From assembly GCF_910592395.1 (NCBI RefSeq), contig NC_088314.1:20356070-20420069 (forward strand): DNA of 64,000 nucleotides. Direction: 5' to 3'. The notes beneath the pieces are model-generated. The model was not told the DNA's origin. It worked only from the letters and a program-made list of their open reading frames with translations, and did no database searches. Of this stretch, positions 26,501 to 37,500 are shown in pieces. This DNA is from Lineus longissimus. Taxonomy: Eukaryota > Nemertea > Pilidiophora > Heteronemertea > Lineidae. A program made the translations under genes and the position numbers. Each line of letters opens with the position of its first letter. Position 1 is the stretch's first letter.

Positions 26501-29500
26501 TGGTACCAATGAGAATGGCGGAATTCTTTGCCGGAAAAATGATGATGACAACTCGTCTGGAAAAACCAGTGCCGTCAGTTGACGATGTTTTCCTGACGGT
26601 GTTGATTAATGAGCCGTTGTTATCTGAGGAGCAGACCAGGAAATTGAACCCACTCATAATCACGGTGAATTGTGGGAAGAATATGCCGGCAAAGCCACTA
26701 GGATATGAAGAACTGTCTCAAAGGTGAGAAAGATATTAATAAACAAAAGACCTACATGTATATGTTTTCATCACGAAAGTCAACTGCAAGTCACATTTCT
26801 CGGTTTAAATGCCACCATCAAAATGGGAAACATGAGGAAATCTTATCTGAAACCTGAATCAGTGGGTCAATGACCCCAATTTCTTGCAGCATCTGCAAAT
26901 TATTATACGTTTTCTTTTCAGATGTAGCCCAGTTTATACTAAGTATAAATTCTTTGACCAGCCGGACCACTGCAGTATGCGCAGGCAGCACGGCTCGTCC
27001 ATCTATTGGGATGATATCAATGTGTTTCTCGCAGGTAAGATAATTCAAGGCTTGAGCAGATGACATGAATGAGAAAGTCGATTTCTTACAAGTCCCTGTA
27101 GATGGCGCAGTGAGTCGCATACCTTTTCAGACCCTGTGCTAACAACTCTGACCTGCAAATGAGGAACTTTTCTTTACGTTTCAATTTCAGGAACAATGGA
27201 TAAGTCGCAGCTACGTGAGTGTCTCCTTGGGCCTCCCCTGACGATCGAAGTGCACGACCGCGATCGAGAGATTCTGGACGAGAAATTGAAACCAGCGCTA
27301 TTTGGCGACGACTTGGAGGATGAGAAGATTAGTAACGTTGGCACTGTCGCGTGTAAGTGTGATATTTGAGATATTGGGAAGATTATCAAGTTTTATGAGG
27401 AAGTCAATATCCAAAGTACCTTGAAGCCTTGGCAGTCCTGGCATTCCCGATGGGGGCCTCGTTGTCATGTCCCTCTCTATTTCTGGCGATAGTGTCATTC
27501 CATCTAAAATTGTTATTGTCATTTTCCTTCCAGCAAGAAGAACAGTCCACAATGCATTTAGCGGTCGCGATAAGCCGTGGGACCCACACGGTATCGCCAA
27601 ATTCGATCTCTCAGGCCTTCTGCTCGGGCAGAAAATGTTAAGTTTGAAGGTACCAATCCAGCCTTGTGCCAACCCTGATCTGCTTGGCTTGAAGGAGGGC
27701 AAACAGGATGAGAAGTTGGTGGGCATCGCGGGGGCCGTTGATGGCCCGGTGGACTCGCCCACACCTGCAGGGCATTACTTCCAATCAGGCGCAGCTCTGA
27801 ACATCAAGGTGACTGTGGCCCATGCGCTAACAACCCCTGAAGAGGTCGCCGCCAAGCCTGATATCGAAACGACAGAACAGTGTCCGTTTGGTCGTATCGT
27901 CTTCATGTTTGACTATCGTAATACCAGCTTCTTGCAGAAGATTCAAACCTTGATCACGGAGATCAACGCCAAGGCCCTAGCGCTCGATAAGATGCCGCTA
28001 CATGTCATACAGTTAGCGCTGTCCACCTACAAATTATCCAGGTAAGGGTGCAAATAGTAAAGTTTGCTGACTTTTATGAGACTCCTGATGGCAGGACCAG
28101 CCAGACTCTCTTCACATTCATAGTACCCTGTATCTAACTGGCCACAGTGAACCAACCGATGGCATCAGAAAAACCTGTCAACGGGACTCAAACCTTTGAC
28201 CTTTCGTTTCTGAGGCAGATGCTTTAACCACTAGGCTATCGTAAGATATAACTCTGAATATTGCCTCTTCTCCAGGGAACAGCAGGCCAGTCGAGCCCTT
28301 GACATTGTGACCGGCTTCCAGGTAATGGATGGTATCAGGCACGTGTTCATCCTAGAGGGTCTCAGAGAGGGAGCCATCAGACTGATTTGGGAATCCCTGC
28401 CTAAACCAGAAAACTCAGGTTAGTTCTTTGTTAATTTCTCTAAGAATATGGCCTTCTCCCCAAACACTGAATCATATCGCAGGGACAGATGAAGACTATT
28501 TCATCAGGATTCTCTTTTAATACTAAATTTCTCCCGTATGACGTATCCATATCAATTTTATAGATGATGTTAAGTAATTTGTGACGCGGCTGTACATAAA
28601 ATCGATACGGAAACGTCATACATGCGCAAAGTTTGTCTCTGCGATGACTTCTCACTTGTCTTACAGATATAGATGTTCTCTACCACAATGATATGAGCTT
28701 CAGTAGTCGTTTGTACGGCCCCCTAGACGTTGATCTCTGCCGGATCAAGCTGCACGAACCCCTCCATATCATCATACAGCAGTCGTTGCTCTACGTCAGG
28801 GACATGGTACCACGACCGTGCTTCTTAGCACTCACAAAGCTCTATGAGGTAAGATTACCAAGACGATTTATAGGCCAGGAAATACAGCTATGAGCCTATG
28901 TGTTCAAATTGGCAGTCTTCGTGTGATGAATTGGATCATGTTTGAAGCCAGGATTTTCAAGTCTGATATTTAAGTTGTGATGATGAATTGCTTTTTCAGC
29001 TGATTGCAACAACAAAGCTTCGACATGCGATTAGCAATGATCTATTCCCGACGGCAGGGATGGTGGTCTCCATGAGTCGAGAGTTTGGCGTGCCGCTGAC
29101 GAGTGACGACTTCGAAGGTATGATTGTGACAAATATTCCTTAGGGTAGTACGGTCTTGTTTTGCCAAAAGCTGTTGGACTCATAATCTTAGCATCATTTG
29201 TTCAGTCCGAGACAGGTGTACAACATCGGTCAATCGCTTTACTGTGAATGCAAGTCCTGTCAATGCAATGTAAAAGCAAGGTTTATTGCATTTGGTGACA
29301 ATAGGTCAGCAAGCAATATGCCCCATCTGAGCCCAAGAGGGGTCACTCTACCAATATACCCCATCTGTCCCAAGAGGGGTCACTCTACCAATATACCCCA
29401 TCTGAGCCCAAGAGGGGTCACTCTACCAATATGCCCCATCTGAGCCCAAGAGGGGTCACTCTTCCAATATGCCCCATCTGAGCCCAAGAGGGGTCACTCT

Positions 29501-32500
29501 ACCAATATGCCCCATCTGAGCCCAAGAGGGGTCACTCTACCAATATGCCCCATCTGAGCCCAAGAGGGGTCACTCTACCAATATGCCCCATCTGAGCCCA
29601 AGAGGGGTCACTCTTCCAATATGCCCCATCTGAGCCCAAGAGGGGCCACTCTACCAATATGCCCCATCTGAGCCCAAGAGGGGTCACTCTACCAATATGC
29701 CCCATCTGAGCCCAAGAGGGGTCACTCTGACAATATGCCCCATCTGAGCCCAAGAGGGGTCACTCTGACAATATGCCCATGGCCACCATTTGTCAGTGCT
29801 CGAAATAGAATTATTGATTCAGAAGAAGTGAAATCCATTAAGCAGCTTTGATTGACATCTGTCACACTGCACAGCTTGGGCTTATGCTGCACTGCATGTC
29901 AACGATGTCATCCGGCAAGTTAGGTTTTACAATCTCCATGTTCTTGTCTTCAGAGCTACAGCCAAAGACCACACTTCCGATTGATGACAAGGTGTACACA
30001 CCATTTGGGGCTCGCACGAGCAGGACATGGACACCTATTGACAACTTCAATGATAATTATGAGAACATTCTATTCGATCGCGATGGTGCGGAAGGAAAGG
30101 ACTTCATCATTGAAAATAAGGTATCGACTCGGATCTGTTTGGTACATCAGCTCATTTCACAAAAGAATGCAACTCTTATTTTGAACAACCAGCCCCGGTA
30201 CTTAACATCCCAAAGCCCTAACAGATGCGGACATTCATAGTTCGAGACGTATGTTTTCAGAATGTGGTTAAAGAAATCAGCGACGCAAACCATGTCGTGA
30301 ACCAGAAGAACAAGAAGGTGATGATCCATGCTGACGTCACTCCTGCTCATAACTACAGCACACAGCATCTCAACTCAACAGAACTTGCCAAGGAGAAGCT
30401 GAGGCAGGAACTGGCCAAGGTGAGTCGGGGAAAACTCTTGAGAACTTTGAATGACTTTATGAAAGAACCTCGCCATCGCCATCTTCAGGGCAAGATAGGA
30501 ACCGTTTGATCTTTTCAGTTCCTACCGTGTCCTGAAGATGGCGATGGCGTAGTTCAGAACTTTGAATGACTTCATGAAAGAACCTCGCCATCGCCATCTT
30601 CAGGGCAAGAGAGGAACCGTTTGATCTTTTCAGTTCCTACCGTGTCCTGAAGATGGCGATGGCGTAGTTCTTTCATGAAGTCCATGAGACTCCAATAGCA
30701 AGCTCGAAGGGGAGGGGGGATTTGGGCCACGTAGATCTGCATGGTTCGGCGCTGAAGGTGTTAAGTTCTGTAGCCGGTATTGGTACCAGGAGGGTGAGGT
30801 ATGCATGGTATCATTCACTGTAAATGGTGCATTGTGTCGTGACGTCCTGAGGGAGCTATCTAAAGCTGTTGCAGTATGCTTAATGATGTATAAGGGAGCC
30901 AGTCTCCTCCAGATAGCATCGTAATTGCAATCACAGCTGTTATCCGTCCCTTCCTTTCTCCTCCAGCACCCTGACCACCGTTTTACGTACTGCCATGAGT
31001 ACCAGCATTCCATGACCGTCGTCCCCGTCAACGTGGAAGAAGTACGCAAACACCAGGAGGAGCTGTCTCGATCCCAGTGGCGCACCGACAAGGGCTGGGT
31101 TTACCCTGGCGTCAGGAATATGATTGAGAGCAACGTCCACCCACGCAAGCCGGTCGAGCCGAGAATCGATGAATTGAAATTGGTAAGTTTGAATGTTTTA
31201 GTTTTGTTCTAAAATCAAGGGTCTCTGCCATAAGGTACCGATACCCCTCAAACAAAGTTAGCAAAGATAAATATTTTGCATTTTAGTCTGAGATATGTGT
31301 TTACCAGATTATATTCAAGCATTTCGACCTAAAAATATGATATTTTTTGTTCTGAAATAGTATTTTCTGATCAGATCTTACCCATGCAATGATACTATCT
31401 TTGAGAACTTTGAATCAACACCACAGTATTGGAGGCAAATATTTAACATTTCGCTTCCATTTTGTTTCAGCCTTGGGTAGAGAATACTCTCCATACTTGC
31501 CAGATGCAACCGACTCTGGAGAACCGTCAACACTTGGCCTGGGATATGCGCCATGCTGACATGAACCTCTGGAAAAAGCCGCCAGAAAACTTCGGCAACA
31601 GCCCACCGATTACCATTCACCTAGCCGGCGAGAAACTTTACCGAGAGCAGTTAGAAGCAGCGCATAAGTCGTTCAAGGAGTGGATTCATAAGATAGTTGT
31701 GGACGATCTTAAGGTTCATAATCATCGCTGTTTACCCGAGACGGAGATGAGGAATAAGGGGTTCAAGTCGAGCAACCAGTTGGATTCCCTGCAAGGAATC
31801 CGTAAAGATCCGCCAAAGAAACATAGTCTCAAGAAACCAGGGATGTACCTGGAGGATTTGCCTCCGTTGAGCGTTGTTTTGAATCCGAGTGTTGACACTG
31901 CGACGCGTTTGGCTGGGAAGAGCACGGCACCTGCTGTAGAGAACGAGGGGGTCGAAAAGATAGACGGATTTGGTCCAGGGCCGTTCGAGGATCAGAGCTG
32001 GGTCTTGGAACGTAATAAGATACCACTGAGAGATTATGAACACAAAAAGTACGACGCAAGAAATGGCAAGGATTTTAAGTAAGTTGCATCAGCCTAGTTA
32101 GCCAATGCTTGGCACTTTTTATTATGTATTGATCACTAACTGGGTCGATGTAATTAAGCAGGTTGAGACATGTCTGTTTCACACAGCCCCTAACAGGTAA
32201 AATAGGTCTTCTGTACAGAGGTCCCTCTGAGCCAGCTTAACAACATCGACAAACTCGACCTGACCCACAGTGATAAAGACATCACCTTATAAGCAAACGA
32301 AAAGAGGTGAGATTTCATGTTGTTAAAGTTTGTTGTGGATTAGGGAAAGTGTTGATATGATACTGTTTTTAATATGAATATCGCTAATTATCTCTTCAGT
32401 GTCTACCATAAAGAGCGGCGATCCCTCAGTAAACGTCCGATACAGCCGCTCACCTCGGAAGAATACGGCACCCACCTCTTCAAACTACCACAGTTCTACC

Positions 32501-32640
32501 CTGAATCCTACGTCACACAATCGGCCCAAGAACTACGGCGGTACCATCCTGTGCCACCTATTGGGGAAAGTGCGAATCAATCGAAGGAAAATGAAAATCT
32601 GCTGAAACAAGAACGAACAAGAGAAGTTGACGTCTGCTGA
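20521..32640 (+). CDS. CFAP92: CFAP92/KIAA1257-like cilia and flagella protein
   Basis: Firm exons: 21847-22261, 22910-22957, 24520-24763, 25009-25154, 25464-25782, 25926-26185, 26387-26723, 26922-27034, 27191-27352, 27534-28041, 28276-28418, 28667-28848, 29000-29117, 29954-30120, 30261-30419, 30967-31182, 31471-32078, 32400-32640. Phases agree throughout and give about 1,461 residues from the ATG at 21847. A probable in-phase upstream exon at 20523-20690 (DPQQQGDDVQEH...) would add about 56, with the start then undetermined. I recognise the family from the C-terminal two thirds: FGRIVFMFDYRNTSFLQKI, LALSTYKLSREQQASRALDI, VTGFQVMDGIRHVFILEGL, and near the end WVLERNKIPLRDYEHKK and HLFKLPQFYPESYVTQ. 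Residues 1-140 and ~290-480 are Ser/Lys/Pro-rich and low complexity. No enzyme motif is visible. The family is assigned to cilia by its name and expression; its molecular role is unknown. The symbol is from memory and needs a search. Confidence 0.78.
23218..23395. repeat. 'Unequal-ladder' dispersed repeat (copy in CFAP92 intron)
   Basis: The text CTCTCTAATAGCGGACACC followed by 'ctctctattgtacagatttgggttcc' recurs, diverged, at about 36165-36243, 46262-46360, 49200-49330, 51799-51840 and 53240-53395. The shared words are 'ctctctattaaggacacc', 'cagtcctgagggtgtcc' and 'tttgggttcc'. This is an old multi-copy element family. Confidence 0.7.
28140..28240 (-). mobile_element. tRNA-derived SINE fragment
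   Basis: Read on the minus strand it gives TAGCCTAGTGGTTAAAGC (box A-like) and, about 35 nt later, GGTTTGAGTCC (box B-like), as in the head of tRNA-derived SINEs. It lies in the CFAP92-like intron before exon 28276. Confidence 0.65.
29316..29778 (+). repeat. 38 bp minisatellite, about 12 copies
   Basis: The unit contains CAATATGCCCCATCTGAGCC and CAAGAGGGGTCACTCTAC. One early copy is 36 bp (ATCTGTCCC for ATCTGAGCCC). It lies in the CFAP92-like intron between exons 29000-29117 and 29954-30120. Open frames across it on both strands are repeat artefacts. Confidence 0.95.
30446..30795. mobile_element. Inverted-repeat element with internal ~110 bp duplication (family B, copy 1)
   Basis: The block GAACCTCGCCATCGCCATCT... 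to ...GATGGCGATGGCGTAGTTC is itself an inverted repeat and is present twice in tandem (about 30465-30560 and 30577-30675). It ends with GGATTTGGGCCACGTAGATC and GGTTCGGCGCTGAAGG, then TGTTAAGTTCTGTAGCCGG. The same segments occur at 34990-35422 in NOL8. It is located in a CFAP92-like intron. Confidence 0.85.
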
Positions 32641-33232
32641 GTTTACAAGTTGTATTTTTATAGGACATTGATTAATGAATATTTGTAACCTTTTTTTGTT
32701 GTTGTAAAAGTACAATGTATCAGAAGAAATAACAATCTGTGATAGACTATTATTTATTTTGTAAATAGGGGTTTTTCTGTTTTCTATGAGTGAGATTATT
32801 TGGAGACAGCAAGTAGGCGGTGCTAAAGCCTTGAACACTCATTAGCATTATGCGAGTGGTCAATGATCATTGACGACAGCATCATATTGGGTAGTGATGA
32901 TGTCATGTGCATGTCATCTCATCGAAACTGCTGCTTTATATCCTAGTTGTGTCTTACTCAATCTGGTCGTGCTGCTTCATTATTCCAGGCCTGCCATGAG
33001 GCAGATTACATGATATGTCTGTGAAGAATGGTGGAACCATTTGAAACGTCAAGAGGATGATTAACATTGATTGTGTAAAAACAATCTTTGTATCGTGACA
33101 TATTTTATGGTCAGATGGATGTTCTCACAGATGTAGCATGATGCATGTCCCTGGTCGCAAAATATTCACTGTCTGAAATGTGTATACTATACATGTGTAT
33201 GTATACCATGTAAATAAGCTGCAAAAGACAAT

Positions 33233-33349
33233 GGGTGATATGAATAAAGGCTAGCAAATGCTTTTACTTCAATTTTGTACAGAAAGGCCTAGTGTAAATG
33301 TACATGGAGTTTTAGATAAAAGCATTTACTACTCTTTATTCATATAACC
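33233..33349. mobile_element. 118 bp MITE-like element (copy 2)
   Basis: Same family as 16378-16495, with several substitutions in the right arm (ATTTACTACTC for ATTTGCTAGTC, CATATAACC for CATATCACC). It is flanked by AAT on both sides like copy 1. It carries AATAAA in the 3' UTR region of the CFAP92-like gene and could serve as its polyadenylation signal. Confidence 0.9.
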
Positions 33350-34175
33350 AATGTATTGTAACAAGGAGATTCCGTCCATGTAAATATAGTTTTGATAGAT
33401 ATCATGATAGAGTTTGGATGTATTTTTGTCCTGAATCATTCCAGTGAGCAACATTCTCACCACCGATTTCAAGTCTGTGATAATAAATACCTTTTTTTCA
33501 CAAATATTCATTTCTGTTCATTCTTTGGTCAAAATAATGATACTGATACAAGATGAACTTAACAGACTAAACATACTGGTGTCTCAGTAGTGAAGTGAAG
33601 CTCCCATGATGCAGAGAGCGCTGGAGTTGTAAGAGACAGACAGCTCAGGACTGTAATGCCTGGAGGGATGTGGTGGCGCTGTCGAGATAGGAATGTCAAG
33701 TTGCAGGAGTGAGCGTGTGAGTTCAGCAGGGACTCTGCAAGCACCTCTCCTTCCTGACAGTCGGTGGATTGTTTGTATACGAGACATCAACATTCATCTC
33801 GATTTGATTAATGGTCTTGATGGAGATCACCACTGTTTTCATTAGGAGAGAGTCACAACCTTGGATGAGCAAGTGACACCTGCTCTGAGGACATTCACAA
33901 CCTGGAGGAGGTACCACAATACACGTAATGGCTGGAAGGCACATTGCTGCCTATATACAGGGTCAGCAGATGAATTCAATGAGTGAAATTCTCTGGTCTT
34001 CTCCATAGTCTTTACAGGCATGTAGACCTTGCCTTGATCATCCAACTCTGGCTTCTGGCTTTAAGAGAACAAAAGAATTTCGACGATTACTCATGAATGC
34101 TCATGTAGTCAATTCTAAGGAAATGGCTTTACATACCAGTAATAACTGAACTAAAACGGTTTTCTCAATAAACAA

Positions 34176-34181
34176 TTTATT
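34176..34181 (-). promoter_or_regulatory. Candidate polyadenylation signal of NOL8
   Basis: TTTATT on the plus strand (AATAAA on the minus strand) lies about 370 nt after the NOL8 stop codon. Confidence 0.5.
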
Positions 34182-34551
34182 GAACATTATTTCATTTGGT
34201 AGATCACAGCACAGCAGTCACTTCTACATCAACCACCTCCATACTGGCAGTAGTAAAACCTCATATCAAAAGTTGAAATTAACCACTTTTTGATACAACC
34301 TTTGCTTCATTCAAGGCAGTCCTGTGAGTAATGATGCTTCCACAATGCATTGAAGTCACACCATGCATTGCATTCTGCACTTGCATGCATTGCACAATGC
34401 TGTGATAAATCATCATTTAAATAGCCAATAGACATGAAGTTGAGAGCAATTCATCAGTTGTGATGGGAATATTCTTGGAACCAGTTTGTATTGAGACTGT
34501 TTATGTAAGTTCCTCTCATGAAAAGTCCACGTCGAAGCCCCGGCAAGGTTT

Positions 34552-37500
34552 CTAATTCCATTTTCCTTTCGGTTTCTGATGAGGAGGTAAATTTACTTTC
34601 TCGTGGCGTTTCTTACGTAAGGCTCTCTTTCGTCGCATCCTGTAGCTCTGAAATGGTGAGGATGATTCATTAGAAACTATATATCTATCAGCGGCTGGCA
34701 ATCATATACAGCCCCACATGATCCCTTCCAATCACTAACTGCAACACTCTGCTTATTACAGAGTCGTGTCAGGCATGCATGTTTTCTGGGGATAAGCAAA
34801 TCACCTGCAAACTGAATATGGCTATAATTCATGCAGTCAAAATGATGGATTACGACTTATGTCCAGATAAAGGTCAAAGGAGATACTGGCATAGAACATA
34901 TTTACACAGATATCTTGAATCAACAACCACATGAATAGTGATATATGTTTAGACCCCCAGCATCAAGTCTAAGTGACATCACATCAGCCTCCTGGTACCA
35001 ATGCCGGCTACACAACTTAACACCTTCAGTGCCGAACCACGTAGATCTACGTGGCCCAAATCGCCCTCCTTTTGAGCTGGTTATTGGAGTCAAATGGACT
35101 TCATGACAGAACTACGCCATCGCCATCTTCAGGGCAAGGGAGGAACTGAAAAGATCAAACGGTTCCTATCTTGCCCTGAAGATGGCGATGGCGAGGTTCT
35201 TTCATGAAGTCAAGGTCATGAAGTCATTCAAAGTTCTGAACTACGCCATCGCCATCTTCAGAGCACAGCACAAACTGAAAAGACCGTTTGTTCTTTTCAG
35301 TTCCTATCTTACCCTGAAGATGGCGATGGCGTAGTTGTTTCATGAAGTCCACGAGTCTCCGAAAACCAGCTCAACGAGGAGGGATTTGGGCCACGTAGAT
35401 CTACGTGGTTCGGCGCTGAAGGATCATAATCTTACATCAATGAGAGCTGGTCTCTTCTCCCACCAGTCTTGTCTAATCACGTTCATATCTTCTTGACGAT
35501 AGAACGACTCCACGCCCTCTGAAAGTATATGTAAATGAGAAGGATGAGAAAAATATCATCAAACCTGGCACTGAAAACCCATTCAAGAATGGAAAATATA
35601 CGTCAGAAACTATTCATTTAGAGACTATTTACCTTTTATTCTTGTATCATCCAAGGAGAAGAAGAAAAGCTTGGTGTTAACTGGTTCTGCTTGTGGCTCC
35701 ACCTGCCTGAAAATCGAAAATGATACATTAATAAGCGTTTGGCCCATGCAGCAGTCGATATAATAATCCTTGTGTCTGAACTTCCACACCTCTAAGTCAT
35801 GAGGCCTTTAACCACTAGGACAATGCCATGGGCAGTCACTGATGAGGCTAAGTGATATTTATTTCTAACTCACGTCTGCTCGGTTTCCATTCTCTCATCC
35901 TCTTCCTCCTCTCCGCTGCTCGTATCATAATTGAACGTCTCTGCCTGCCACGGTAACAAGCTACTCGGTTGACATGCCTCAGGCTCGGGAGAAGCTGCAA
36001 ATGAAGAGAGATTATGTTATGTTTACATGCAGCCGAGTGCCAAGGACAGGCAAAGGTAAAGAGCTCACATTGTTGTACGACTGTTGACAATAATACCTTA
36101 TATGGCGGGATGGGAATATTCCATGTTTAGTTTCGAAAGGAAACAACCAATTTGGGATCAAAACTGGTGTCCTTAATAGAGAGGGTGTCCTTAGAGGAGT
36201 GTCCGCTATTAAGGGTGGTTCCACTGCTCTCTTAACCGGGAACAAATCTGGGTTCTAAGAGTTGAAAGAGACTTACCAAGCTTGTCCACACATTCCTCCC
36301 TCTCCACTGAATCTGGTGTCAGAAAGCTGAACGCTGAGGTCTCAGCCTTCCCCTGGAAGACATCCTTCAGATCAGTCGACACTTCATAAAATCGTTCCTT
36401 GGAGACCTCCGGCAGTTCAAGTTCATTCTTCTTCTCCGCCTCCTCGACTTTCTTCTTCTTCTTCTTCTCTGCCTTCTTGGGTTCAATGTGCACTTCAAAC
36501 TGACTGTGATCCTCCCGCGTTGGGTCAAAATGGACCGAGGAAGCATTCCTTGGAAAGAGAAGATAGTTTCACAGAGACTGATCATGTTCAACAACAATTT
36601 TGTTTTAAGGAAATTTAGGCTCTCTATTCAGAAGTCTTTGGTACCAAGGAGCTGCCCATTCACTTGAGCTCAACCTGAGAAGGTCAAAGTGATGAGCAGA
36701 CTGGATCTCAAAGCTATGACCATTGGATTATGAGTGGGATACCTTACCCCAGAACGCCACTGCTTCACCCATCATCACTCTATTTGACCATCATAGTCAT
36801 AACTTGGTGTCTAAGAAATTGAAGCGGTTGGCAGTCAAATAGAAAACAGCTATCAACAGACACACAACACAGAACAGTTTCTTTACAAATGATTTAATTA
36901 TCTTACTGAAAAGTAGGCTTCTTTGCGACTTTCTTATCCACGGCCCGTGAACCAAACATATCCTTTAAAACATCCATCTGTCTTTCCCGCTCCGACCTCT
37001 CCCCTGCAGCATCCCCCTGCGATGCTACATTCTCATCAGCCTCGTCATCGGATGCCGATTCCAAGAACTTCTCGTCCATTTTGAATCGCTCGTCATCGCC
37101 ATAGCGACGCTGGAGTCGCAACAGCTACAAGGGAAAACGTGAACATATGACCATCAAAATGATTCCTTAAGCATTTCGGCAGACGAAACTAAGGGGTTAA
37201 AGGAATAAAAGGAATCTCTTTGACCCCTCCCAGAATGCATTTCAGAAAGGATTTGATGATTCATCTGCTGCACATGATTGGTATAAATAATCAGATGAGT
37301 TAGTGCAGAAAAGTAAACAATGTAATCAGACGTTACCTTCTTGCCTGCTTTGCCTTCAAACTGTGGCCGGATCCTGAACATCTCATCATCATCAACCACC
37401 TCCATATCCTCCTCACTATCACTCTCAAACAATCCTGGAGCTTTCTTTGCTTTGACGGTATTTTCCTTGGAAGGAGAACCAGGAGCCGATTTCTTCTCTG

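Larger units (their letters stand above)
32641..34551. other. Tail-to-tail interval between CFAP92-like gene and NOL8
   Basis: It contains the 3' UTR of the CFAP92-like gene, the second copy of the 118 bp MITE (33233-33349), an AATAAA at 33482-33487 (+) and the NOL8 polyadenylation region near 34176. Minus-strand frames at 33559-34055 look weakly protein-like but match nothing I know (see findings). Confidence 0.55.

Noticed and set aside
29198-29753. Open frames on both strands reading repeats of SPRGVTLPICP and SDPSWAQMGHIGRV
   Set aside because: They are translations of the 38 bp minisatellite in a CFAP92-like intron.
29316-29778. CRISPR-like array of regular repeats
   Set aside because: There are no unique spacers; the whole 38 bp unit repeats. 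The context is an intron of an animal gene.
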